Source: Akkermansiaceae bacterium
GTDB taxonomy: Bacteria > Verrucomicrobiota > Verrucomicrobiia > Verrucomicrobiales > Akkermansiaceae
DNA length: 64,000 nucleotides
Direction of reading: 5' to 3'
NCBI GenBank assembly: GCA_026421245.1
Contig: JAPKDJ010000001.1
Coordinates: 1-64,000, forward strand
Made by a program: the position numbers and the translations under genes. The notes under the pieces are model-generated. The model searched no databases. It was not told the origin of the DNA and saw only the letters and a program-made list of their open reading frames with translations. Shown here piece after piece: positions 24,527 through 33,779 of the stretch; position 1 is the first letter of the stretch, and each line of letters starts with the position of its first letter.

Positions 24527-26953
24527 ATGGGCGATCTACGACTCAAACTCCAACGGGGGCTTCTCTCGGGGCTTCTCGTGTGCGGGGCTCCTGCTCTCGC
24601 GCAAACTTCTCTTTCCAACGAAGCTGCAATACGCTCGGCGGATGCGCGGGATGCATATTCCTTAATCGAAGCCGGTGATTTGGCCTATCTTGAGCAGAAT
24701 TTCAAGGTAGCACTTTCGAAGTATGCCGAGGCTCTTTCGAAACTGCCGGAAGGGGCAAAGTCGATCATGGGGCTTCGCGCTTCAGCGTTGCAGAGGTTTA
24801 CCCAGACATCGTTTGCCCAAGCCCAGCACTTGATGCGAAGGGGGGATGCCAAGGGTGTGAAGGCGCTTTTGGACGAAGTGGAGACGGTTGATCCTGCGAA
24901 TCCCCAATTGAAAGTTTATCGGGCGAAGATGGATGATCCAATCAGGAACAACCCTGCGCTGACTTCGAAGCACTCCGAAAATATCGACCGAGTGCGCCGT
25001 CTCCTATACGAGGCGGAGGGTTATTATGATTTGGGAAAATTCGATCGAGCCTACTTGACCTACGAGGACATTCTCCGAATTGACAAGCACAACAAGGCCG
25101 CTCGCCGGGGAATGGAGCGGTCAAATGCGGCGATTTCGGATTACTCGACGTCGGCACGGGACCAGGCTCGGGCGGAGGCCTTTCAGGATGTGGACGAGGA
25201 GTGGGAGCAAAAGGTATACAAGGAGGAAGATCGTCCAATTGTAGGGGGAGGGGATTTGATCATCACCGGTTCCGGGATGGATTTGTTGACGAAAATGAAT
25301 ACCATCATGGTTCCCGAGTTGATCCTTAATGGTGCGACTCTGGATGAAGCTGTTGATTTTCTCCGCGTGGCAGCAGTGCAGGGGGATGAGGCAACTCTGG
25401 ATGAAAATGAAAAGGGGGTGCCCTTTGTTATTCAATTGGGCGACGAAAACCACCCTGCGGTGAAGAAAATCCGGGGCGCCCGCATCAGCTTAAAGCTCCG
25501 GAATGTGCCACTGTCGGAAGCGGTTCGTTTGGTGACCGAGGCCTCGGGAACGACTTTCCGGGTGGATGAATTTGCAGTTGTCCTTAATGCGGCTGGCTTT
25601 TCGGACCCGGCATTGATTCGAAGAGACTTCCGGGTGCCTCCGAATTTTCTAACCGGGGTGGCAAATACCAAGGTGGCCGGTGACCCCGATCCCTTTGCGG
25701 ATAAAGCGGCCGAGGGAGGATTGATTGCCAAAACTTTAACGGCAAGGGAGAAGCTGCAGACCTACGATGTGAGCTTTCCGGATGGGGCCAGCGCAACCTA
25801 CAATCCTTCGAGCAATATTTTGACGGTGCGAAATACGGTTGCCACTATGCGCCTTATTGAAGCGATTGTAGAAGATATCGTCAAGATGGAGCCTGTTGTG
25901 GTGACTATCCGGACGACGCTCGTGGACATCAGTCAAGTGAATCTCGAGGAGCTGGGATTTGATATGATGCTTGGCGAATTTAATGTTGGCGAATTTGGAT
26001 TTTTGTCCGGTGGATCAACGGGCGTTGGAACTGCGATTAACGATATGATTCCTGGGAATCCGGTCACTTCCGGGAACCGGAGCGGAGATCTCTCTGGAAC
26101 AACGGACGGCCTCGACGCGCTTTTGGCAAGGAAATCACCTCCGACAGCCTCCGGTACGCTGAGTAGCGACGGGAATGGGAACAACGAGAACAGCATTAAT
26201 TTACCTGCAGGAACCAACGGCGGAGCTTCAAGAGCGAGTGGAATTATCAGCTTGCGGGGCCTCATCGATGGGACGGCTCACGAGATTTTGATGAGGGGGT
26301 TGTCCCAGAAGAAGGGCTCCGATATTATGGCCCGTCCGGAAGTGGTGACTCGTTCCGGCGAGAATGCTTCGATCCACTCGATCATCGAGTTTCCCTATCC
26401 CGAGGATTATGAACCACCCGAGATTCCCAACGCGGTGGGAGGAAACGACGGGATCGTGACTCCTGCCACGCCGACAAACTTTACGGTGGCGAATCTTGGC
26501 GTGTCTTTGGAGGTTCTCCCACAAGTCGGACCGGACCGCCGAATCATAGAGGTTGCTTTAAATCCGGTGATTCGGGATTTTGAGGGCTTTGTGAACTATG
26601 GAACGCCGATCGTAGGATCAACTAACACGACAACGGTGAATCTGGTGGACAACACCGCCGCGACCGACAGCGTCTTTGGGGAAATTACCTCCAATGCGAT
26701 TTTAAAACCGATCTTCCGTACCATCAGAGGAAAGACCAGTTTGCGGGTCCTCGATGGACAAACGATTGTTATGGGTGGCCTGGTTACAGAGAGGCGGAGA
26801 CAGATCAGCGACAAGGTGCCAATTTTGGGAGATCTTCCGTTTGTGGGACGAATTTTCCGTAACGATGGAATTTCAGTTGAAAAGCGTTCGGTACTGATAT
26901 TTGTGAATGTCGAGTTAACCGACCCCGCAGGTAATCCTTATCGCGACCGTTAA
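24527..26953 (+). CDS. Amuc_1098-family secretin (outer-membrane channel)
   Basis: An 808-residue exported protein with a signal peptide (about 1-26). Residues 35-230 are TPR-like helices containing the family pattern 'NPALTSKHSENIDRVRRLLY' and 'YYDLGKFDRAYLTYEDILR'. A secretin N-domain spans about 260-440. The pore-forming secretin domain covers about 460-800, with a Gly/Ser/Asn-rich insert near 500-570 and the closing signature 'VLDGQTIVMGGLVTERRRQI' then 'DKVPILGDLPFVGRIFR'. Amuc_1098 proteins in Akkermansia lie in a type IV pilus locus with PilMNO-like genes; none are next to this one. The next gene starts on its stop codon (TAATG). Confidence 0.9.
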   Translation: MGDLRLKLQRGLLSGLLVCGAPALAQTSLSNEAAIRSADARDAYSLIEAGDLAYLEQNFKVALSKYAEALSKLPEGAKSIMGLRASALQRFTQTSFAQAQHLMRRGDAKGVKALLDEVETVDPANPQLKVYRAKMDDPIRNNPALTSKHSENIDRVRRLLYEAEGYYDLGKFDRAYLTYEDILRIDKHNKAARRGMERSNAAISDYSTSARDQARAEAFQDVDEEWEQKVYKEEDRPIVGGGDLIITGSGMDLLTKMNTIMVPELILNGATLDEAVDFLRVAAVQGDEATLDENEKGVPFVIQLGDENHPAVKKIRGARISLKLRNVPLSEAVRLVTEASGTTFRVDEFAVVLNAAGFSDPALIRRDFRVPPNFLTGVANTKVAGDPDPFADKAAEGGLIAKTLTAREKLQTYDVSFPDGASATYNPSSNILTVRNTVATMRLIEAIVEDIVKMEPVVVTIRTTLVDISQVNLEELGFDMMLGEFNVGEFGFLSGGSTGVGTAINDMIPGNPVTSGNRSGDLSGTTDGLDALLARKSPPTASGTLSSDGNGNNENSINLPAGTNGGASRASGIISLRGLIDGTAHEILMRGLSQKKGSDIMARPEVVTRSGENASIHSIIEFPYPEDYEPPEIPNAVGGNDGIVTPATPTNFTVANLGVSLEVLPQVGPDRRIIEVALNPVIRDFEGFVNYGTPIVGSTNTTTVNLVDNTAATDSVFGEITSNAILKPIFRTIRGKTSLRVLDGQTIVMGGLVTERRRQISDKVPILGDLPFVGRIFRNDGISVEKRSVLIFVNVELTDPAGNPYRDR

Positions 26954-28578
26954 TGAGTCAAAATATCCCCCCCCGCTCGCTTCCACCGGAGGACGTTCAA
27001 GATTCAGACGAATCCTCTTCTCAAAAGGATCAGTATAGTCTGGACGAAATAATGAAGGCGCTCCGAGAAAAGGAGCGCGAAAAAGATGAACAAGGGGAGG
27101 TCGTGACTCGCTTAGACGGTTCGATCGCCCGGAAGGTGAAACGTCGGAAACGACGTTCGGGGCAGCAGGAGAAAGCAACACCGGAAAAAGAAAAGAAACG
27201 GGTTTTGTTGAAGATCATCATCGCTGCTGTTCTCCTACTGATGTTGGCGTTGACCGCGCTTTTTTTGATGCTGAATCAGAACAGCAAAAGTTATCGCAAA
27301 AAGCTGGAAATCTCTGCTGCGGAATGGACCGGGGCTGAAGTAGAGTTGAGTGGCTTCAAGAGGCTTCCCTTGTCTGCCAAAATAAACAGAGCGAAATTCA
27401 GTTGGCCGGAAAGCTACTATCTGAGGGAGTTTGAGTTAAAGAACCTGTCGGGAGATGTCAGCTTCCTCACTTTTCTGGGAGCAAGGCCCAGTGGTTTGCA
27501 GCTTGGCGGGACGGTCGGAGAGATGGTGGTAAGAATGCCCGACTCACGGGGAAACGAACTGGAATCAATTGAGGAATCCGAGTTTCCGTTTCTATTTGAA
27601 CAGTATTACTGTCAGGCTCTTGATGTTAAATTCGGCGAGGGCGGGACCGTTGGGCTAAAAGGGGCAAGTGCGAGTCTGAGGCACATTAGCAACGAAGGTT
27701 TTCAAGTTACGATTGATCAGGGAACGTTTCAGTTTGCAGGTTGGCAGGATTTCCCAATCTCGAGTGGACTACTGAGGTTCAAAAATAACACGATCGATCT
27801 AAAGTCATTTTCTCTGGAACCTCCCGATGATGATGATGTGATGCTGAGTTCGAATTTGAAGATTAGCGGAGAAATCCCGCTGATTTCGGGTAAGCAAGTG
27901 CAATTGGATGCAAGCACAGGGAATTTTTCCTTTAGTGGGCTGATCGGTAAAAAGTTGGCACGCCTTTTTAGTGGATCATTGATTGAGTCTAATGGTGCCA
28001 TCATTTTCACTGTTGGAGAGAGTCAAGTTGACGAAATCGTCATGAATTTTACGGCGGATCGTCTCAAGATGGAGAGTTTTCCGTTCCTCTCGAATTTGGT
28101 TGAACTCTTTCCAGATCGAAATTTAGAGGAACTTGAATTCAACAAAGGATTGGTTGATTCAGCCATCAAGGGAGTTTTGCGGGTTCGGCCGGAAGGGGTG
28201 GCGATCGAGAATCTTGAGATGATGGCTCAAAAGGGGAACATTCGAATCAAGGGAGGAGTTGTGGTAGCTGATTCGGGAGAGATTCGAGGCAAGATTGCCA
28301 TGTCCCTCAATCGTGTTTTTGTCACGAATCGCCCGAATCTGGCTAATAACCCGAAATTAGAGGGAAGTAAGGAAAGTGGTTATGTGAATGTGAATTTCAG
28401 GCTGAAGGGAACGATTGACAAACCCGATGACACTTTCCGCACGGAGGTTGGAATGGAGGCAGACCTTCCCGGCGTAGGGCGTTCTTTTGTCGACGATATA
28501 GATGATGATCTTTGGGGGCCTCTCCAGAAAACCGAACCGGACCTCGCTCCCGATATTCTCCGTGAACAGGAAGAGTGA
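26953..28578 (+). CDS. Single-pass membrane protein with AsmA-like periplasmic region
   Basis: 541 residues. The first 80 residues are highly charged and cytoplasmic, with a coiled stretch 'SLDEIMKALREKEREKDE' and a basic block 'RKVKRRKRRSG'. One membrane helix follows at about 86-108. The rest is periplasmic beta-rich sequence with repeated strand-turn units and a late segment 'VRPEGVAIENLEMMAQKGNI' that resembles AsmA/DUF3971 tails. No confident family name can be given. Its start overlaps the secretin stop by one base, so the two are translationally coupled and probably act together across the periplasm. Confidence 0.75.
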   Translation: MSQNIPPRSLPPEDVQDSDESSSQKDQYSLDEIMKALREKEREKDEQGEVVTRLDGSIARKVKRRKRRSGQQEKATPEKEKKRVLLKIIIAAVLLLMLALTALFLMLNQNSKSYRKKLEISAAEWTGAEVELSGFKRLPLSAKINRAKFSWPESYYLREFELKNLSGDVSFLTFLGARPSGLQLGGTVGEMVVRMPDSRGNELESIEESEFPFLFEQYYCQALDVKFGEGGTVGLKGASASLRHISNEGFQVTIDQGTFQFAGWQDFPISSGLLRFKNNTIDLKSFSLEPPDDDDVMLSSNLKISGEIPLISGKQVQLDASTGNFSFSGLIGKKLARLFSGSLIESNGAIIFTVGESQVDEIVMNFTADRLKMESFPFLSNLVELFPDRNLEELEFNKGLVDSAIKGVLRVRPEGVAIENLEMMAQKGNIRIKGGVVVADSGEIRGKIAMSLNRVFVTNRPNLANNPKLEGSKESGYVNVNFRLKGTIDKPDDTFRTEVGMEADLPGVGRSFVDDIDDDLWGPLQKTEPDLAPDILREQEE

Positions 28579-28669
28579 GACAGGGCGGTTTTCCCGACTC
28601 CCTTCGCTTGTCCATCGGTGTTGCTGACTCTAGTCTCTTATTGGAAAACATCTTTACCCTCACAGATTT

Positions 28670-30586
28670 ATGCCAAACCCCTTTGGAACTGCATTCGAAT
28701 CCTTGGAAAGCCCTGCCGGTCCCATTGTTGAGGCCGTCCACGAAGCTCCTTATCGCCGATTGAGTGAACTCATTGATTCTGGAGAAGGGCAGCTCATTTC
28801 CTTGAGAGCTCCCCGCGCCGGATACGGAAAGACGATGCTTTTGTCCCGTCTTCGTGAGAAGAAAAAGGGAGTGATGATGTTTGTTCCGATTCATCTTTCC
28901 GACGGTCGCAGGCTGGAGGGGGAAGGGATACTTGAGGAACTCCTGACACAGCTTACCGAGACCGTATCCGGAGCAGCGGGCCTGACGCGCTTGGATCTGC
29001 ACGTCAGACGGCTCTTTGCCCATGGGTTACTTCCATTGGTGTATTCAGGAGAAGTCCCTTCGCAAGATAAGGATGGAGCGTTGAGTAGTCTGCGCGAGCG
29101 ACCTACCGAAGCCTTTGATTTTCATCACGAAGGTGCGGCAATTGCGCAGTGGACAAAGAACCAGTTTGAGATTCTTTCACCACGCCTTTCTTCGGTGTTG
29201 AGCAAGTCCAGCGGGGCCAGTAGCCGCGATACCTCTTATTGGATTGAACTCTTTTTTAACTACGCCACCCGACCCCCCAACGAGCTAAACCGAACTAGCG
29301 AATTGATGGAAACCGTCTTTGGACGTGAGAGCCGGTTCCGATCGGGAACCGGATATTTGGACAGATTGGGTTCATTTTTGAATCTGATCACATTGGTTGA
29401 ACCGGTGGTGTTACTGCTGGACGAAGTGGACGGGCTCTCAAGTGATAGCGACGCAGCTCTTCGGGCCACAAGTTGTTTGGTTTCGTTATGGGAGTCAGCG
29501 CCTCGAACAAGCGTTGTTCTTTCGGTGAATGATGACGTTTGGCAGTCGGCATTTGCTCCAAGGCTCCCGCTTGGATTACAAGATAGGCTCGAAGATGTCG
29601 TGATTCGTCTGGATGAATTAACTCAAGAGGAAGCTAGATTGCTCGTCACGGTTCGCTCCGGGGACGAGGCCGAGAAAGTTTTGACTCAAATAGACTTTAA
29701 TTCCGGGGGGCTTTATCCAAGAGGAGTGTTAAAGGCGGCCCGCGAAGCCTGGGAGAGGTGGGACAAGGTGGGGAAGGAAACGGACCATACGACTCCCGAA
29801 GTAGTTCAAGCCTCTCAGCTTGAAATGGGTTCTCCGGGAAAGGCCGACAATCAGGAAGTGGTCGCAGATCCATTGATCAAGCTGGATTCCTTTGGATTCA
29901 CCGAGCCTCTCAGGCCGGCTTATCCTCCGCAAGTGGTGCGCCGCGCCGCGCTTCCAAGAAAATTCAACGTGCAAAGGATCCGTCAGTCTCCCTCAGCCAT
30001 TGTTGATTTCGCTTCTCCTGCCGCGATCGTTCCTCCGGCAGTGGTTGAATTTAACCCTGATCCCGCCCCCACTCCGGAAGCTCCAACTCCTCCCGAATTG
30101 GCAAACCCTTTTCAGGTGGCGACACCTCTTCCCATGCAGTCACAACCGGTTTTACCGCCGGCGCGACCGTTTGAGTCCTCTCCTTTCGAACCTTCAGGGC
30201 CGCTGATGGCGCCGGAGATTTCTCCATCCCAGATGGAATCTCCGATACCGCCTCAAACGGAATCAGAAGACCAACGTAGCCTCCACTCATCTCCATCAAA
30301 TTCACCATTCGGTCTAGCTCCTGCTCAACCATCTGTTCAGGAAGATCCTGCTCAGATGCAGTCGTTTTCCCCTGTTCAAACATTTGCAGCCCCCCCGGAC
30401 TTTCCCGCAGCGCCCCCGGAGCAGGCAACCCCACCTCCGATGGGAAACCAACCTGCTCCGATGGGGAGTCCGTTCGAAGCAGCATCATCTGCGGCGGCGA
30501 TTCCACTCGAGCCTGAAGTGCCCAAGGCCGATACTGATGAAATCGACGAATTACTTCGGCAGTTCCGGGAGCATCGGGATTCTTAA
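28670..30586 (+). CDS. AAA/STAND-type ATPase with long Pro-rich disordered tail
   Basis: 638 residues. The first 370 form a P-loop ATPase: Walker A is 'RAPRAGYGKTM' (about 46-56), a variant in which the usual first glycine is replaced, and Walker B is 'VVLLLDEVDGL'. 'TSVVLSVNDDVWQSA' looks like sensor 1. The remaining 270 residues are Pro, Gln and Ala rich with short NPF / SPF-like segments and no fold, ending in an acidic helix 'DTDEIDELLRQFREHRDS'. It is not a PilB/PilT or GspE ATPase. It lies 91 bases after the AsmA-like gene and may power or regulate the envelope module. It converges on lipB. Confidence 0.75.
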   Translation: MPNPFGTAFESLESPAGPIVEAVHEAPYRRLSELIDSGEGQLISLRAPRAGYGKTMLLSRLREKKKGVMMFVPIHLSDGRRLEGEGILEELLTQLTETVSGAAGLTRLDLHVRRLFAHGLLPLVYSGEVPSQDKDGALSSLRERPTEAFDFHHEGAAIAQWTKNQFEILSPRLSSVLSKSSGASSRDTSYWIELFFNYATRPPNELNRTSELMETVFGRESRFRSGTGYLDRLGSFLNLITLVEPVVLLLDEVDGLSSDSDAALRATSCLVSLWESAPRTSVVLSVNDDVWQSAFAPRLPLGLQDRLEDVVIRLDELTQEEARLLVTVRSGDEAEKVLTQIDFNSGGLYPRGVLKAAREAWERWDKVGKETDHTTPEVVQASQLEMGSPGKADNQEVVADPLIKLDSFGFTEPLRPAYPPQVVRRAALPRKFNVQRIRQSPSAIVDFASPAAIVPPAVVEFNPDPAPTPEAPTPPELANPFQVATPLPMQSQPVLPPARPFESSPFEPSGPLMAPEISPSQMESPIPPQTESEDQRSLHSSPSNSPFGLAPAQPSVQEDPAQMQSFSPVQTFAAPPDFPAAPPEQATPPPMGNQPAPMGSPFEAASSAAAIPLEPEVPKADTDEIDELLRQFREHRDS

Positions 30587-30590
30587 GCTC

Positions 30591-31220
30591 CTAACTTTCG
30601 AAGACTTCGCGAAGAGTCGTCTCCATTACTGATTTCATTCCGGAAACCGTGATGGTTTTTTGGGTTTCGTCCTCGGCACAGGTCATGCTGACTCCGTCGA
30701 TTCCACATGGAGTGATGAATTGAAATGGTGGCATGGTAATGGCTTGGACATTGAGGGCAAAACCATGAAGGGTGACCCATGAACGGACGCCGACTCCGAG
30801 TGAGGCGATTTTTCGGTTCTCTACCCAAACTCCGGTGAGGCTCTCGCGTCGTTGTGCTGATATTCCAAATTTGGCAAGGCCCCGAATGAGGGCTTCTTCC
30901 AGATTACGGAGGTGAACATGGAGATCTTTTTCACGTTCACTGAGATCAAGGATGGGATAGCCGACAAGTTGCCCCGGTCCATGATAGGTTCCCTGACCAC
31001 CGCGATTAATTTCAACAACAGGGTGGGGGAGGTGTGGGGTGTCACGGAGGCTGCTTTGGTCACGAGTGCGTCCGATCGTGTAAACAGGCGAGTGCTCCAA
31101 AAGGAGAATGGTGTCGTCGATTTTTCCTTCCCGGCGTTGTTTGACGAGGTCTTCCTGGAGATCCCAGATCTCTTGGAAGTCCCGATCCTTTCCGAGGTCC
31201 TGGAAGGTGAGTTGGCTCAT
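30591..31220 (-). CDS. lipB: Octanoyl-[acyl-carrier-protein] transferase
   Basis: 209 residues from the ATG at 31220, which overlaps the polX stop by four bases (ATGA); a longer frame to 31247 is disfavoured. The enzyme moves octanoate from ACP to the lipoyl domains of 2-oxoacid dehydrogenases and the glycine cleavage H protein. The substrate block 'RGGQGTYHGPGQLVGYPI' is intact, as are the catalytic lysine in 'ENRKIASLGVGV' and the catalytic cysteine in 'ITPCGIDGVSMTC'. Length is close to the family standard (about 210-230). It is coupled to polX, an unusual partner with no known functional link. Confidence 0.95.
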   Translation of the reverse strand: MSQLTFQDLGKDRDFQEIWDLQEDLVKQRREGKIDDTILLLEHSPVYTIGRTRDQSSLRDTPHLPHPVVEINRGGQGTYHGPGQLVGYPILDLSEREKDLHVHLRNLEEALIRGLAKFGISAQRRESLTGVWVENRKIASLGVGVRSWVTLHGFALNVQAITMPPFQFITPCGIDGVSMTCAEDETQKTITVSGMKSVMETTLREVFES

Positions 31221-32950
31221 CGTTTTGACTTGGGTAGGGCGAGCCATTCGCGAATACCGGCAAGTGAACGGCAGTTGACGACGTCTTCGCGCCGAAGCCA
31301 GCCTTTGCGGGCGAGACGGGTTCCGTAAGCGAGAAATTGAAGCTGATCAGTAGAGTGGGCATCGGGATTGATCGAGGTAAGGACTCCTTTGTCACGGGCG
31401 CGATGCCACCATCGCCAATCCATGTCGAGTCGCCAGGGATTACAATTGAGTTCAATGACAGTTCGAGTCTCGGCGGCACAGTCGATGATCTTCTCGATGT
31501 TTACCGCGTAGGGATCACGACGAAGGAGGAGTCGCCCGGTCAGGTGGCCGAGCATGGTGACGTGTTCGTTTTCCATCGCCCGGATGAGGCGAGCCGTCAT
31601 TTCATCTTCGGGAAGGTTGAAGACATTGTGGACCGAGGCCACGCAGTAATCGAGTTGGCTCAAAAGGTCGTTGTTGAAGTCGAGTGATCCGTCTTTGAGA
31701 ATATCGACCTCGGAGCCGGCGATCAGGGCGAATTCGTCGAAAGATTCATTTAGTTTACGAATCGTAGCGATTTGCTCGATCAAGCGATCTTCATCGAGTC
31801 CGTTGGCCTGAAAGGATGACTTTGAGTGATCGGCAATGCCTAGGTATTGGAGGCCGTGGTCCTTGGCCGCTCCGGCCATCTCCTCGAGTGTGTTTTTCCC
31901 GTCCGAGGCGATAGTGTGATTGTGGAAGGTTCCCTTTAAGTGGGAAAGTTCGACCAGACCGGGTAACTCTCCTTGTTGGGCGGCTTCAATTTCACCCCGG
32001 TTTTCGCGAAGTTCGGGGGCGACCCAGTCCATTCCGAGGGCGCGATAGATGTCGGCCTCTTCGTTTACCTTGGGAATGTCCCCTTCACCGGTGAAGTCAT
32101 ACTCGTTGAGAGAGAGTCCTTTTTTTAGGGCGAGGGAGCGGAGCTCAACATTGTGCTCCTTGCTCCCCGTGAAATATTGGAGGGCGAAGGGGAAGTGGTT
32201 GTTACTGACGGCGCGGAGGTCGCACTGGAGTCCGTTTTCGAGACGGATCGAAGCCTTGGTTTCGCCGTGCACGATGACTTCATGAACCTCGGTGAATTGC
32301 GTGAAAAATTTTGTCAGCTCGGCCGGCTCGGTGGTGGCAACGAGAAAATCGAGATCGTGAAGAGTCTCCTTTGATCGTCGATAGGAACCGGCGATGGCAG
32401 AACGGGACACTTTCGGGTGATCGCGGAGACGTTCGAGTAAGGTTTCGGCCAATGGAGCAACTTCTCCGAGGCGGAAACGGTCGGCGAATTTTTCGCGATT
32501 TTCGATTGCGGCGAGAATTTTTTCGACCGTCTTGGCCCCGAACCCGGCGAGGTTTGAAATTTCCTCTCCCTGGCAGACTTCCTTGAGTTCGGCCACGGAG
32601 GAAATACCGAGTTTGTCGTAAAGGGCCTTGATCTTCTTGGGGCCCAATCCTTGAACTTCGAAGAGCTCGAAGAGAGTCGGTGGGAATTCGGCCTTTAAGT
32701 TTTTGTAGTATTGCAAGGTCCCGGTTGAGGCCAATTCGTGCAGCTTTTGTTGAAGGGCGTCGCCAATGCCTTTGATTCCTTTGAGATCGCCCTCGGCAGC
32801 CCGGGCTACGATATCACCGTCGAAATTCTGCACGATATCGGCACCCTTGCGATAGGCGCGGGTTTTGAAGGGGTTTTCTCCCTTAAGTTCGAGAAGGAGG
32901 GCGATCTCTTCGAGAGTGCTTACCAAAGTGTCACGGGTTACGTCAGCCAT
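31217..32950 (-). CDS. polX: DNA polymerase/3'-5' exonuclease PolX
   Basis: 577 residues from the ATG at 32950; the open frame continues to 33388 but is antisense to the TPR gene. The N-terminal half is an X-family polymerase: helix-hairpin-helix segments ('IKGIGDALQQKLHELAST', 'VQGLGPKKIKALYDKL', 'LAGFGAKTVEKI'), then 'AGSYRRSKETLHDLDFLV' with catalytic aspartates. The C-terminal PHP domain starts 'FHNHTIASDGKNTLEEM' and has 'IADHSKSS' and 'ELNCNPWRLDM', the metal site of the exonuclease. It fills gaps in base-excision repair. It is divergent from the TPR gene, with about 80 bases between the starts. Confidence 0.95.
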   Translation of the reverse strand: MADVTRDTLVSTLEEIALLLELKGENPFKTRAYRKGADIVQNFDGDIVARAAEGDLKGIKGIGDALQQKLHELASTGTLQYYKNLKAEFPPTLFELFEVQGLGPKKIKALYDKLGISSVAELKEVCQGEEISNLAGFGAKTVEKILAAIENREKFADRFRLGEVAPLAETLLERLRDHPKVSRSAIAGSYRRSKETLHDLDFLVATTEPAELTKFFTQFTEVHEVIVHGETKASIRLENGLQCDLRAVSNNHFPFALQYFTGSKEHNVELRSLALKKGLSLNEYDFTGEGDIPKVNEEADIYRALGMDWVAPELRENRGEIEAAQQGELPGLVELSHLKGTFHNHTIASDGKNTLEEMAGAAKDHGLQYLGIADHSKSSFQANGLDEDRLIEQIATIRKLNESFDEFALIAGSEVDILKDGSLDFNNDLLSQLDYCVASVHNVFNLPEDEMTARLIRAMENEHVTMLGHLTGRLLLRRDPYAVNIEKIIDCAAETRTVIELNCNPWRLDMDWRWWHRARDKGVLTSINPDAHSTDQLQFLAYGTRLARKGWLRREDVVNCRSLAGIREWLALPKSKR

Positions 32951-33031
32951 TTCATTGAAGATGCTTCGACGAGCGTGATTTGCAAGACTAAGGCCTTCGC
33001 GAAACAGGGGGGATCTGCTACCCCTTCGTCG

Positions 33032-33715
33032 ATGAGCACTCCGAATGTGAAGTTTTATAATGCGGCGATCGACGCAGCCCAGTCCGGCGACATTCCAGCG
33101 GCCCGCGAGGCCATTGAAACGGCTTTGACCGAAGACCCGAACGATGTGCAAGGCTGGCAGCTTTATTCGGTCATTTTGAATGCCCTTGGTGAGACCGAGA
33201 AGGCCGAGAAGGCGGTCGCGAAAACCAAGGAACTCGGACTGAGCGACGTTGATGAGCTGATCATGAAGGCGGCTGATGCCATCGGTCAGAACAAATTTGG
33301 GTTGGCGATCACCCATTATGAGGATGCCTTGGAACTGGATCCCAATCGTCCGGAAGTCTACATCAGCTATGCCCTGGCACTCATGCATGGTAACTATCCA
33401 TCCGATGCCGAAGAGGCCGCGAACAAGGCTGTGGAAATGGCCCCCGATGATGCCTCGGCGTGGTATGCCCGTGGGCGGATTCTGCGACTTCGCGGAAAGA
33501 AGAATGATGCGCTGGAAAGTCTAAAGAAAGCTCTCGAGCTTCAAGGGAATCTTGTTTTGGCCCGTTACGAATGCGGTATGATTCTGGCTGAGACCGGAGA
33601 ACTACAGGCTGCCCTGGAGTGTTTTGAAAAAGTGCTTGAAGACCACCCCGAAGATGAAAATGCCATTTCTGCCAAAGCCGCGATCCTTGCGAAAATGGAA
33701 GAGATGAATTCCTAG
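33032..33715 (+). CDS. TPR-repeat protein
   Basis: 227 residues from the ATG at 33032, chosen because the earlier open frame is antisense to polX. At least five TPR units are visible in tandem, for example 'FYNAAIDAAQSGDIPAARE', 'ITHYEDALELDPNRPEVYI', 'AWYARGRILRLRGKKNDAL' and 'CFEKVLEDHPEDENAISA'. There is no signal peptide or membrane helix, so it is probably a cytoplasmic scaffold. It lies 64 bases upstream of the aminotransferase gene; no partner can be named from the sequence. Confidence 0.88.
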   Translation: MSTPNVKFYNAAIDAAQSGDIPAAREAIETALTEDPNDVQGWQLYSVILNALGETEKAEKAVAKTKELGLSDVDELIMKAADAIGQNKFGLAITHYEDALELDPNRPEVYISYALALMHGNYPSDAEEAANKAVEMAPDDASAWYARGRILRLRGKKNDALESLKKALELQGNLVLARYECGMILAETGELQAALECFEKVLEDHPEDENAISAKAAILAKMEEMNS

Positions 33716-33779
33716 GGATAAGGATTGCATGGCGAGACGGGAAAGGCAGGATGCGCAGCACTAATTGTATCACAAGATC

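Noticed and set aside
32951-33388. N-terminal extension of polX and upstream extension of the TPR gene
   Set aside because: Each extension is antisense to the neighbouring gene; family alignment supports the inner ATG starts.
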